Below are positions 1 through 13,700 of a stretch of 64,000 nt of DNA, in pieces (position 1 is the stretch's first letter; each line of letters begins with the position of its first letter). The notes under the pieces are model-generated. The model saw only the letters and a program-made list of their open reading frames with translations, did no database searches and had not been told where the DNA came from. Made by a program: the position numbers and the translations under genes. Source of the DNA: Actinernus sp. WN-2022 (Eukaryota > Cnidaria > Anthozoa > Actiniaria > Actinernidae); contig JAOWCC010000019.1 in assembly GCA_030867875.1 (NCBI GenBank), positions 82,860,861-82,924,860 of the forward strand. The letters run 5' to 3'.

Positions 1-213
1 TGAAGAAGTTTGTTTTAGAGTGACAAACAACGGCGCCGTTGAAGTCGTGAACCAGACGAAGAATAAAATGTTGATGTGTCCTAGCGAGCGAAGTCCGAGA
101 AGTTAAAGCTTTTTTTATTGGCGGTTTAGCGTGCCGAGTTTGAAGAAGTTTGTTTCCAAACAACGGCGCCGTTGAAATCGTGAACCAGACGAAGAATAAA
201 ATGCTGATGTGTA
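1..213. repeat. Direct repeat pair, ~75 bp each
   Basis: Two near-identical copies (about 1-77 and 141-213) share TTGAAGAAGTTTGTT, an ACGGCGCCGT palindrome and GAACCAGACGAAGAATAAAA. The period is ~140 bp. Probably the end of an interspersed repeat cut by the window edge. Confidence 0.7.
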
Positions 214-345
214 TTAATGATGTGTATAAATATTGAGAAGTTTTTAAACAGTGTCTGCCGAGTTTCAAGATACTTCTCTACAAGGAAAATATCACTTGTG
301 AAATATCACTTCACCAAAAGTGAAATTTCACTTTCCAAAAGAATT

Positions 346-500
346 TTCATTTCGGCTCTGAGCCGCGGCAAGCGCCTCGGTTGATGACCTCGATATGCAA
401 ACCGCGGCGTTTTCAAAAACGCCGCGGTCACTTCTGCAATGACCTCGGCAGAAAACCGCGGCACCGCGTCCAATGACCTAGGTTTTTCCGCGGTCGGATG
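346..500. repeat. CCGCGG-rich block with perfect hairpin
   Basis: ACCGCGGCGTTTT at 401-413 and AAAACGCCGCGGT at 416-428 are perfect inverted 13-mers around a 2-base loop. The surrounding bases repeat ATGACCT(C/A)GG and CCGCGG in an otherwise AT-rich region. Probably a small inverted-repeat element. Nothing coding was seen between it and 1,200. Confidence 0.6.
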
Positions 501-1203
501 TCCCTATAATTCCCGGCGGGACTGTAGCATGCATGCACTGTATAAAATAGTGACTAGCCTGGTACCTAACTTTACATGTACATAACATTACATTGCCCTT
601 TTTAGTTTGTTCTATAATTTGCAATTTCAACAGCCCCATCTTAGTGTGCTCATGCACTTACATAACCAGCTTTCATAAGTAGAAATTAGTTGTTTAAGAA
701 GCCACACAGATATCATCACAGCACTTTGAAACATGAATATCTTAGCCGATCAATGAGATTTTTGGGATCATGTATTTCCTGATATTTAAGAAATAAAAAA
801 CATTTTCTTTTGAGTTATACAAGACATGTAGAAACACAAGTGGGCATTTGGGAGAAAGAGAAATTGCAATGGGAACACAGGCCTGAAGATTTTTCCAATC
901 TTCCACAAGTGTTTATAATTTATATATCTATGGGACGACAACAACAGGTATAATATTTCCTTTATAAAATAAACGAGTCAAATCATGCAAAAACGGTAAG
1001 TTGGGAGAACACAGCTCAAGCATGTGCTCAACTTTCTAATGTCTCTATAGAGTTGTATAATATAATATGCACGCTCTGATTGGTCAAGAGCCGTGTGTTA
1101 TTAGAGGACACACATGAATGGGCGTCATGAGCATGCACAGCCAATTTCTCAACTCGTTTTGATTGGATATTTTCATAGTTTTTAGTTAAATTGCAAAATT
1201 ATG

Positions 1204-1341
1204 TCCTCTAACCTTATAGATGCACAGATGATACAAAACGTGAAGAGAACATCAGTTATGCCACTCAATTGCATCTTGTGGCACACTTCTTTGTTCTCTT
1301 CACGTTGTGATATCATCTGTGCATTTACTGTATAAAGAGGA
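1204..1341. mobile_element. Foldback MITE-like element
   Basis: Inverted arms 1221-1250 and 1293-1323 (TGCACAGATGATA... and its complement) meet around a ~40-bp loop, with extra pairing of CCTCT and TTATA outside them. No protein. Inside the 5'-most PRMT5 intron of the window. Confidence 0.7.
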
Positions 1342-1679
1342 CAAATGCATGGCAGAATGGAATCTACAGTAATTATTGGGGGGAGGGCTACTAAGTTTTT
1401 ATAAATTCGGGCCTAAAAATTGTGGCCTCAGGTTTCAATTATAACTTGACATGCTCAATTGCAGATACATGTATGCCGTAATGAATGCAAAGCATTTTAC
1501 ACACACTGTATGGTTTACAAACTGCTATTCAGCATGCAGTTATTTACAAATAATATTTATTAGATCATTTTGATATTACAGTGTACGCATGCTTTTATTG
1601 GCTGCAAGCCAGACTGCTCCCTTACCAACACACTTTTCCCTACACATGGTGTATTGCCTGTTTGCCATTAATTTTGTAG

Positions 1680-1726
1680 GCTGAATTGAGCGATAAAGTC
1701 AAAGCAGAAAGAGATACGTGGGAATG
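1680..1726 (+). CDS. PRMT5: PRMT5 exon (end of TIM-barrel region)
   Basis: Acceptor TTTTGTAG, donor GTATGA. Starts in phase 0 and ends in phase 2. It encodes [16 protein letters not shown], which aligns with the conserved tryptophans of human PRMT5 just before its 'NFRTLC' segment. This is the first PRMT5 exon I can identify in the window. Confidence 0.8.
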
Positions 1727-4700
1727 GTATGAAAGCATTTTGTGATTCCTATTTAGTTAGAATAGCTTCAGCTAGTCATTTGTATACAACTATTTCAAAA
1801 AGGTCATTGCAGTGGATTTGACTTAAAAACACATTAAGACTGCAAGTCACTGAGTATGGGTAGTATGTCAATTTTGCCTTCTATTATTATAATAACGCCT
1901 GTCGGTACATGTAAATGATAAAAAAATGGGTACATAAGATTTTAAATCAAGCAGGCAAGGACAGATGACAGGGCTTCACTTGTGTATTTCAACATTTTAA
2001 TCAGCTGTCCTATTATATTCACATACTTCGATCATTCGGTCTGGTCACATGTACACAGAATGTACATTGTAGGCTTGAGTCCAAATTAAATTAACAAACA
2101 AAATTAATTGTTTTGAAATAGTTGTATGCAGCATAGTTGAGTTGGTGAGTAGTTTCCCAGAAACCAGGGTTGAGCTGATTTTATTATTAAAGTCTAGGTG
2201 GTAAGTGTGAAAGCTTTTAATGAGACGATACTAGACCCTACGATTGAGTGACAGTTTACTGAATGCAATGTCCACATGTGACTCAAAACTTTCACAGTCG
2301 CACTTCAATGAAAATGGTAATAATATTTTAACACAATCAGAGATTTTAACACAGTCAGATCAATTTTGTACAGAAAATTGCTAATTTTGTGAATCTTTCA
2401 GGGTATTTATACAATGTAGCTGTATTATTTACATGTGGATGTGCCTACATGTGGTTTACTAATCAGTTTAATGTTTCTGTACATATCTAAAGGTGGAACC
2501 TCTTTAGAAGTATCTGTGGAAATAGCAGAAAGGCAGGCCTTGGTAAGTAAAAATATGAAATATATATTATGTACACTAGAGTGTATTGCAAACTGAAGAG
2601 TGTCAGCTTCTTGTCCTTTTTGGAATCTGTGTAAAATTATACCATTCACTGTTGCAATTTTAGCATTAGAAATTCCAGCTGAACTTCCGTCTGATGAAGA
2701 ACTGGAGAGATGGTGTGGCGAACCTATCAAGGCTGCTATTGTACCAACAAGTATCTTCCTAACTAATAGAAAAGGTATTTAATTTATATCATGCACAGGG
2801 TTTTCAATAACATTTGAAGTAAGTGGCAAAACTTGAAGAGTAGGCGGCGAGCATGGAGCGCCATTGGCGCAAATATCTAATTTTTGGGGAATTTTTCAAT
2901 CAAAGTAGGCGGCAATTTCATGTAAAATACCCGGCGAGATTCGCCGGCTGCCGGCTTCTATTGAAAACCCTGCATGCATCCAATTTAATCTTTTGTAAGA
3001 ATACTTAAAGTAGCTGACTTTACAGTGTACACATTGCATTACATGAGAAGATCAATAATATTGATGTGCTAAGTACGTCTTAGCGAGTAAGAGAGTGAGT
3101 GAGTAAGTGACACAATTTCCCCCATGCCAATAACTCGTGATTTGCTACGCAACATCCACGAGTTGGGGTTTTCTAAAATCCCACTCCAGAGACATTTATA
3201 AGAATAATACACCAAATCCTATCGCTGAGAAGCTTGAACATACAGTCATGTATACCAATGAACATACATGTACCTAGTAGATACATGTAATGCATTCCTG
3301 TAAGGTTATACATGTACAATATTGCATATACCTAATTAATTGCCCTATTGTGAAATATTAAATGCCAGTTTTCTGTAATATAAAACCTGCACATTGCACG
3401 GTCTTTGCTGTATGACTACTATAACTGTGGCCACTTTAGACAACGAGAACCAGTCACATTGCAGAATGAAAACAAAGCATTCCAACTTGCTCAAGCTTCA
3501 ATCTAGTAAAATGAAGTCGACATCTTTATCAGATGGATATAACGTCTTTATAAATATCTCGAGCATCGTAAAATCCTATACCAGCTACAATTTGTAAATG
3601 ACCTTCCTAACTCCTCTCAAATATTATAATTTCACCTTTTTTGCTGATGATGCTAATATCTTCTTTTCTTCAAATAATTTAGTATAGTATAGTATATAGT
3701 ATAGTGTAGTGTAGTGTAGTGTAGTGTAGTGTAGTGTAGTGTTAGTGTAGTGTTAGTGTAGTGTTAGTGTAGTGTTAGTGTAGTATTTAAAACACATGGC
3801 GAGAACATTGTATACTTGCCAATCTCAATATGCACTAATAACTGTTACTCCTAAGGGTAAAGATTACTCTTAAGGGTAAAGATTACCAAGTCTTAACCAA
3901 TCAGCGTGTAGCATTTCTAAAGCCATCCCCTACGGAGTAACATTTACCCAGATGAGTAATCTTTACTGTCCCAAGTAATTTTTACCACCACATGTTTCTT
4001 AAATAGCGTATATTTCTCTGCGACACGAATAAACATTGTTGTCATTTCAATAGGTTTTACTATTTTAAGCAAAATCGAGCAGTTTTAATTGGAAAATATC
4101 CCCAAAACGTTCCTTTCTTCCAAGAGCATGGCGCGCTTTTTACGCTACAATGATTAAGTTTGTTTGCAGAGAGTGACACTTCTATCAATGTCCGGAAATC
4201 CACTTCACACACAGACTTTGATGATAACCATAAAGAGACAAGCCACAATTTATATTGTGCATGGACTGCATGAAGTTACATTGAAAACAAAATCATCCAG
4301 CTACTATCCCGGCAGTGGCCAAACGGTCAATATCAACAGGGAGAAAAACACTCACAAAAGCGCAAAGATTACCCCTGTCTCAACCAATCAAGTAAAATTT
4401 ACCCGTCCAACTGGTTTGTTTCTATCTCTGGTAAAAAGAACGTATGTGCAGCCATCCTTCAATCTCAACTATTCGAATGCAAATTCTAGCAATATTATGA
4501 ACGTAAAACGTAATTCAAACTCACCAAAAAGTATTTCGCGCTTTGAAAAGCAAGCAGACTGTCATTTGTGAACTGATAACGTCGAACATCTCTATTTGAA
4601 CGTTCCTCGCATCCGTGGTTTCGTTTATGCGCTATAATCTATATACTTATTTGTACAATGCACGTAGAATCCATCCAAACATTTCTGCCTATTACAACCA

Positions 4701-7700
4701 ATATTAGACACAAAATTGTAAATGAGTAATTAGTTGTGGTAATTATTACTGCTCCGCATATCTTGCTGTCCAAAATTCGAGCAGACAGATCATTCCATAG
4801 AGCTTTGAATATTAGTAAGAACAATTGCTAAGTCTCAGGTCTGCATCCCTCCACATTTTGGGCTTGGCTTGTGACTACCTATATTCCCTGAGCGCGAAAT
4901 AGGAACCATTTTTTACCGTTAGTGTTATTCCCGCGCGCGGCGTGGCTTTATTTTGTAAACAAGTATATCGTATTTCACCGTCAAAGCTAATTAGCGGTTA
5001 CCAAAAGACTAAAAAACTAAAACGATTGCGGTCCACATTGAGTTTATACTTTATCAAAGTATGTTTAACTCAAGCACAAAAATATTTCAAAAACGTTTAT
5101 AAAAATATGAAACTGAGAAAATGTCGAGGTTCTCAACGAGTTGCATATCAGCGCATTCACGAATCCGAATTGAAGTACCCTTTTTTTTGTCTAGACTTCC
5201 AAAGATTCTCAAAATCTCTTACATTGTAATATTCTACCTTCTTCCGTTTAGTTCAGTACCAGTCTTTAATTCAGGACAAAACTAAAGAAAAGAAATGCAA
5301 GCAAAGCCAACTTCGCAAGCTAAATATAAGCTTGTGAAACATCTACTTGTCAGTCCGCTTAATTGTCACGTCAGTCACCGATCCAAATTACACGGTTCAT
5401 TGCACGTGGGGGTTTTCACTTTTCGCCTCAGAAATGTTTCGTCTAGAAAATATATCGACATTTTTTTTTCACTCGAAATTATCGACACGTTTTTTCGCGC
5501 TGCCGAATCAACACTGTCATGCTTTTATGGGGAATTTCAGTAAATTTTGGCCGTAAACCTTTTTCTAATAAAGGCGCAAGAAATAATTGTAAATGAGTAA
5601 TGTTTACTACTTGTGGTATTAAATTATTACTTCTAAGTCGCTGTTTAGCGCCGTAGGCATAACCAGAGCATCCAGGTCAAACCGGAAAAGACTACAATTG
5701 CAGTCCATATTGAGTATATATTTTAGCATTGATAGTATGATAAATAAGCAGATAAATATTGGGCTAAAGAAACTGCCGAGGTATTGCATCTACATTGTAG
5801 CACATTCATGGTCATGAATACCGATTGGATTGCACTTTTGTTGTCTATATTTCAAAGATCCACGAACGTTTAGTTTTTTAGTTTTAATTCAGATCATAAC
5901 TAAATAAAAGAAGAAATTCAAAGGAAGCCATCTTCAAGCTAAAAAGCTAGTGAATAAATTTCAAGTTTTTAAGAACATTTTGAACACTGCTAATGTCAGT
6001 CCGCTTGTCTTGTCACGTCATCAGTCGCCGATCTAAATTACACGGTCCATTGCATACAACTTAAAAACATTTATTGACCTATTTCCCCCCTCTAGAAAAC
6101 ATATCGATATGTGTTTTTACTCCAAAAATTTCAATGTTTTTCCACGCTGCCAAGTTAACACTGTCACGTTTCTCCGGCGAATTTTCACCAAGAGCGTAGC
6201 GATCGCATGTGACTTTCCGAATATTGTGGTTATAAAGTATTCCAGGCTGGATTTTTATTTTACGCATGATCGATTATACATGCACAAAGGCAGAGCAAAA
6301 CATTTCGATAGAAAGAGAAGAAAGTGCTGTTTAGATTGCCCATACGTAGCAGTAAACATTACCAGTGCAGAGCGGGTTAATACCACCGTTTTTTTGCCCA
6401 CCGTGAATAATACGATAAGCATTACTTGTTGACAAATTAAAGCCTCGCCGTGGGAATAACTCTCAGGGTAGTCATATTAAAACCAATCTCAAAATGTGGA
6501 GGGATACAGACCTGAAACTTCCCAATAATTTATTGTTTTTACTAATTGAAAGCTCTATGGTTTGATCTGGCTGCTCTAATTTTTTACAGCATGAGACATA
6601 CATGTATGAATCAAAACTCCTTCGATCGCGGCACATTACAGTATCCCTGATTCCAGAGGTGCTCAGTTACGGATAAACATATATGCAGTGTGGCGCCAAA
6701 CAACGACTTGTACATGTAGCAGTAATAATTACCGCAAATTGTAACTGATTACTTCATTTACGATGCCGTAACTCGATCTCTCGAAAAAAAACACCCCTTG
6801 GTCAAGTCCCGTAATAATGAACATTTGTGATTTTTCAACACGTTATCATACGCAATCTGGCGATCTTTACATTTTCTTTGCGTCAGAACAATTGCAGTGT
6901 ATATCATTAGAATCGGATGAAAATGTGTCGTATGTGATTGACTTTTCGTGCGCTCCGCTCAGCAAAGAGACTTGAAAACCGAATGTTCAATCATTTGAGC
7001 TGAAAATAATTTTCTTTTCAAGATATATAGCCAAAACAATCACTGATACGAAGATATTCTTGGACTGGCGACCGAGCAGTTGATCGGGGTCGATTTCATT
7101 TAATTTCTTCACGAAATACTGATTTAATCGTCTGGTTCAAGGCGATCTAAAAATATTTTTTAGGAGTATTGCTCAGGAGTATTGCCTAATTTATTTTATA
7201 TTAAATACTTTTTTTGTTAGCGAACGAGGATAACGGTTTCTCAAATGTTACAAAAGAGGAGGATGCAGTTAAGCTGTATGATTATATTTTTCAATGTAAC
7301 TTCATGCAGTCCATGCACAATATAAATTGTGGCTTGTCTCTTTATGGTTATCATCAAAGTCTGTGTGTGAAGTGGATTTCCGGACATTGATAGAAGTGTC
7401 ACTCTCTGCAAACAAACTTAATCATTGTAGCGTAAAAAGCGCGCCATGCTCTTGGAAGAAAGAAACGTTTTTGGGTTGTTTTTTAATTAAAACTGCTCGA
7501 TTTTGCTTAAAAGAGTAAAACCTATTGAAATGACAACAATGTTTGTTCGTGTCGCAGAGAAATATACGCTATTTAAGAAACATGTGGTGGTAAAAATTAC
7601 TTGGGACAGTAAAGATTACTCATCTGGGTAAATGTTACTCCGTACGGGACGGCTTTAGAAATGCTACACGCTGATTGGTTAAGACTTGGTAATCTTTACC

Positions 7701-10700
7701 CTTAAGAGTAATCTTTACCCTTAGGAGTAACAGTTATTAGTGCATATTGAGATTGGCAAGTATACAATGTTCTCGCCATGTGTTAATTAATAGTACATGT
7801 ACATTGTACTTTAAAAAAAAAATCAAACTGAACAAAAAGCCTTTAAAAGCCATCAATAAACCTATTAAAGAAAGTACAGGTCTGGAAAAAACTCTTTAGA
7901 ATTAAAAAAAAAACCAAGGCACCACAGAAGATTTATAGTTTTGCATGGCTCCAGAAGTATTATCCACTTATATGTGAAACTTCAGATCAATGGAGAAAAC
8001 CTCTGGGACCATATTGGTACAAAGAAAACAATGCCCAAGGTTCGCCGTTTTTATCTTCAGAAAGTCCTGCTTCCAAAATTACGACCACAGCATCAAAGTC
8101 CACTGAGTCCAGCCATTTATACGCTGTGACTTGAGTGCAAGTACATCGTTTGCACTCAAAATAGTTCATTTGCAAGGAAAGTAGAGATCTTGAAATACAG
8201 CTATTTTGTCTAAACAATGCTAGAGACATGAAAACAAACTAACAACTGAAGAGTACCAGTACATGTGTTTGCGCATCGACCGTGAAAAGTCACACTCGTA
8301 TTCAAATGTAAAGGCTCCATACCGAGTACTGGCAATTTGAATAGTATATACCACACCAGTGAATATCACTTTTCGCACGCTCTGATTGGCTACTCAAACA
8401 GTGAATATGATTTCATATTCACCTCCGAGCGAAGCAACGATCACCTCGCACGAGTTTTTGTCCATTTGACAGAAAATAATAAAAATAACTATTTGGTGCT
8501 GGCTATTCACCTGAAGTGTGGTATATACTAAAACAATTATTCACCTCAGTGTTGGTGAATAGTGGTGGATATTTACCTTGCCGAAGCAGCTCGGTAAATA
8601 TCCACCACTATTCACCTCCACTTCGGTGAATAATTGTTAAATATTACATTTGAACCATCCTGCACGGGCTTGATCGGGCCTTTAATCCACTAGAAATTAT
8701 GAAATTCACTACCCTATGCCTATATGTACTTCTTTTATGAAACTAATAAACAATCAAAAGCATTTGTGTTAGACTAAAAGCTAGCCTTCGATAAGCTAGG
8801 CGGCCGTTGATAAACAAACTATGATCAAAACATTGTTGCAATGAACCTTGATAGGGTTTGTAAGTTGGAATGTTTTGTTTTCATTCTGGAATGTGTTTAG
8901 TTATTGTGCTCTAAGTGGCCCTGGTTACAGTAGTAACACTGTAAATTAATGTTTGGTTTTGGCATACACGAATACACACATGGGCCGCTTCATGCAAAAA
9001 GGGCCCAAAAGGCAGATGACATGAAATGGAAATATATTTTGAAGTTGTTCTATGTTTTGGATACCTGTGGTACCACGATAGAATCTGCATCATGAGCAGT
9101 CCACAATCTGTTTGATTTCATGAAATTTACAAGTGAAATTGCAGACAAAATTTACGATATGTTTACATGGGCGGTTGATTACAATTGTAGCAAACACATA
9201 ATTATGATAGCCTATCATGAGATGGTTATTTTTACGGCCGTATAACTTGTACTGCTGCTAAAATCATACTACGAGCTACATGGGGCAGAATTACTGCAGA
9301 AAAGGTATTTTGTGAAGAAAAAGTGGACATGTTGTTCATCAAAATAATCGCCAATGATAGGATTCTTAATTTTTGTGGTCATATTTTGTTATCGGATATT
9401 CACATCAAAATCACATAAATTCCACATCAGATTTTTATTGTCAATTTTATGACACTGACATTATATTTTAGGAATGAAATGTACATGTAGCTCTCCATGT
9501 GAAGAAACTTTCAATCTGTTATTACGAACACTATCATACAAATTATTTAACTTAAATGTCGTCCAGGCCCTTTCTGCGTGATGTGGCCCATATATCACTG
9601 CTCCACCAGTGTATATCTATATGACTTACATGTATAATTATATAGTTATACTTAATGCAGTACATTATCATTAATAGTGGAAACTCTATCTCCTTGCAGG
9701 TTTTCCAGTACTTTCAAAAGCACATCAAGCATTTCTGAGACAACTATTTAAGGTAGCTGTACAATTAAACAGTACTTTAATATACAATATAATAATTGTA
9801 AAAAATACGTAAATGCTTTAATTCATGTAATTATACAACTTGACCTTTTTGAGTGCAAATATGAGACTGTACCAGTTTTCATGGGCAGAGAGCACATCTA
9901 CATTGCATGAGAGTTTACAACTTTACTGGTCGGCTAATAATGAAAGTCTGGCATTTCCCAAAATATGTGGTAACGAACGACGCACATCAGGGAAGGTCAA
10001 ACTAAAATGTAAATATATAGCTATTGGGGGGGGGGGGGGGGGGGGTGGGAGCAAGGATTAACTTTAATAATGAGTTCAAGTGGCTTCGAATGTGCTTGGT
10101 AGTGAGTCCCAAATGCCTTTGAACACACTCGATATTGAGTTCAAATGGGCCATTTAAATTGCATTTGGGATTCACTATCAACTTAATTCAAAAGCACTCA
10201 ATAGTGAGTACAAGTGGTTTGAATGCACTTGATAGAAAATCCCAAATGCATTCGAATGCACTCGTTAGTGAGTTTATAAATAAGTGAGTTTGAATGTAGT
10301 CAATAGTCAGAGTCCCAAGTGTGTTCGAACGATCTTGTTAGTGAGTCCCAAATGCACTCAATAGTGTCAGAGTTCAAGTTAGTGGGTTTGAACACACTCA
10401 ATAATGAGTCCAAAAAGTATTTGAATGCACTCAGTAGTGAGTTCAATTTAGTGGGTTTGAATGCACTCAATAGTGTCAGAGTTCCAAGTGAGTTTCCAGC
10501 GATAGTGAGTTTAATTTATACATGTGATGAGTAGCACAATCACCATGCACTTAATTTGGGGGTGGTTGTCAAATTCTTTAATATTTTTTGGTACCAGATG
10601 CAGAGTGAAAGCTATTTATTTTATTATTGTAAAAGTGATGCTTGAAGAATGCTATGCCAGCCTTTGGAAGTAAAAAGACTTATTTTCTTTAGAGAAAATT

Positions 10701-13700
10701 GAGTAAAAACCCATGTCAACAGTGAAATTTAGCTTGTAACGTGTAACACCTGACCAGACCGTAAAAATGTAAAAACCAAGTTTTTCCCTCTAAATGAAGC
10801 ATGTTTGAGAAAAACAATTCCACACACTTATAACCTATAATTAAACACTTTATTTCTGCAAAGTTTGAACATTTCCCCTTTATTGAACAGTTCAGAGCAT
10901 TGGAAAACGTTTCTACAGTCAATCACATTTCTTCTTGTAACGCTGACTCTTAAACACTGGTAGTTCGTGCAGTTATTCGACTCGGCAGAGTTTAGTTTGA
11001 AACCTACAAATAATAAAAACACATCTGCTAAATGCTCATTGTATGAGCTTTAATCTAGAGTACAAATCGTTGAAATTAGTGGGGAAAAGCAGAAGATAAT
11101 AAAGTTTAACTTAGTCGCTACACTGAAATGTGATTAAATTACAAAGTAGAAATTTTGCGTTAGCTTACTTGTTGTTAGTCATCTGGAAGTGAACAGCTTT
11201 TAGTTCGATTTTGGCAACGAGCTCATCGGAATGCTCACATGTTTATGTGTGTTTCACTTCAATTTCGTCCCCAAATCTTCCTGCAAACCAGAAATATTTA
11301 AAGAAGAACGCGTCGCTACGATTTCCGCCATGTTTGTCTTTGTTTACAATGTAATTTTGGGCCAAGTAGATCGCTAAAATGATGTAAACAATTTTTCGTG
11401 GGAAATAAGTGAGAAAATTAATATTTTGCTTTCTGGTTAAACTTTTTGAACATTCAGTAATGAATGAGCGAAATCAAGAGAAGTTATCAAGGATTGAGGC
11501 GTGGAGATGGAAAAAGAAAGAAAAAACAGGCTAAAAAAAAACAAAAATACATATAGAAAAATCAGGAAAAGTGAGCAAAATATGCAAAGGAAAAGCCCGC
11601 AAAGGACTATGGGTAATAGTTTAAGCCCTGCAAAATAGCCCCCCAAAAATTTTTCTTAAAATATTTCAAAAGATAGTTGTTATCTGTATTCAATTAAAGC
11701 AGTCTCTTCAGTTTGATCGAGAAAACAGACATTTTCATTTTTAGAGCATATTACATGAAAGTACATGGTGATTGTGCTACTCATCATGTATTATTATATT
11801 GGAACTGCACTTGTGTAATCGTATAATTTACCCACACAACACATGAGCTTCAAGTAGCTCGTTTATATGTGTACATGCTTTCTGAGATCGAATTGGAATT
11901 TACTTGTAGGTTAGATTTTGTGGATATAGGAAGCCTTGAAGAAAGAATGATACCAAACTTAATGTACTGGGCCCGGTTGTTTGAAGCAACTCACATCGCA
12001 GCAAAACGTCATGCACATGTGCTTTTGATGCATCTATCGCGTGCATCTCCAAGTTTCCAGCCGAAACTATTTAGAAAACAGAGGCAATCATCCCTGGTTC
12101 TAATTTTAAGGGTATCCGGTTTATTCGATCCACAGTTCATTCGATCCAGGTTCATTCGATCCATGTTGAGTTCATTCGATCCAGGTTTATTCGATCCATG
12201 TTGAGTTCATTCGATCCATGTTGAGTTCATTCGATCCATGGTCAATACATGTTCGACCACTTCTTATGTACTCGAGTATAGTAGTAATAAAGTTTGGAGT
12301 AATTGCAGAATACCCCCTCCTTTGGTTAATTAATAATTCATTTCTCAACTTTTTCATACAAACCTTCTAAAAACCTAACCCTGAAATAATAGAAAAAACC
12401 TAACCATTTCGACCCAAAATCAATTATAGAACGAGTCTAAATACACCTGAACTAAAGTGGAGAATTTAGTGCAGTTTTCAAGCGATCTTTTGAGTGGAGG
12501 GGGTATTCTGCAACTAAGCCTAAAGTTTAACTTAAGTATTTAGTATAATTACATGTTCGCCGTGAGGTTAGGGTTAGTTCATTCGATCCATGGTCAATAC
12601 ATGTTCGACTTAAGTATTTAGTATAATTACATGTTCGCCGTGAGGTTAGGGTTAGGTCATTCGATCCATGGTCAATACATGTTCGATCCACTTCTTATGT
12701 ACTCAAGTATAGTAGTAATAAAGTTTAACTTAAGTATTTAGTATAATTACATGTTCGCCGTGAGAAGTATATTTTGGCGTCTTTTTGTGTTTGAACTGAT
12801 CCTAATCAAGTCGTTTGTACCTATCGCTAAAAAACCCGACGAATTTGCTGCTAAACAGGATTCTGAGAGGTTTCTCCGTCGCGTTCAACTTAAGGCTTTT
12901 TTTCACGACCAGCAAGATAGTTCCAGCCTACCTGACAGAGACGAATTCGAATCGCTCAATACTCGTAAATCTTATTGGATACCTCCTGAAGGCCAATTCG
13001 CTTCAGTAGACCTTTTCGTTAGAAAATGTCGTCGGGACATTCAAAACCTTAATTTTAATCAGAACATTAAGTTTTCCAACTTAACTACAGAGGAACGCCT
13101 ATCACTTAAAACTCTTCGCAATCGTAAAGATGTGGTAATCAAATCAGCCGACAAAGGCGGTGCCGTAGTTGTTTGGCGCACCGATCTTTACAAGCAGGAA
13201 GCTTTTCGGCAACTCGCCGACACTAACTTTTACACTAAAGTCAAAAAAGATCTCACTCTGGCTAATCAAAAGCTCGTCAAGGAGACCATTAATGGTTTAA
13301 TTTCTGCACAGGAACTCCCGCATACTGCTAGTAACCTTATCGTTACTACTCCTAGAACTTCACACATATACTTTTTGCCTAAGATCCATAAAGCTAACAA
13401 TCCGGGACGCCCTATTGTTTCTGCTTGTAGTTGCCCTACTGAATTAATTTCTAGTTACCTGGATAAGCAGATGGCTCCTTTCGTACAATCTTTACCTTCC
13501 TACATTAAGGACACTAACCATGCACTCCAGATTTTTGACAAGTTTACATTTCATACCGACAATAAGTTCCTATTCACAATGGACGTTAAGTCTCTGTACA
13601 CTGTCATACCCAATGACGAGGGACTTAAAGCACTTAAACACTTCTTTGACCACCGAACTAACCTGGAGCCCAGCACCGAAACTCTAATTCGTTTAGCCGA

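Noticed and set aside
2600..2663. 5' extension of the PRMT5 exon frame
   Set aside because: The segment before the TTTTAG acceptor does not align with PRMT5, whereas the exon at 2493-2542 supplies the expected residues in phase.
4060..7518. Matching ~62-codon frames on opposite strands (4060-4248 and 7327-7518)
   Set aside because: They are the two arms of the transposon's inverted repeat, with no recognisable domain.
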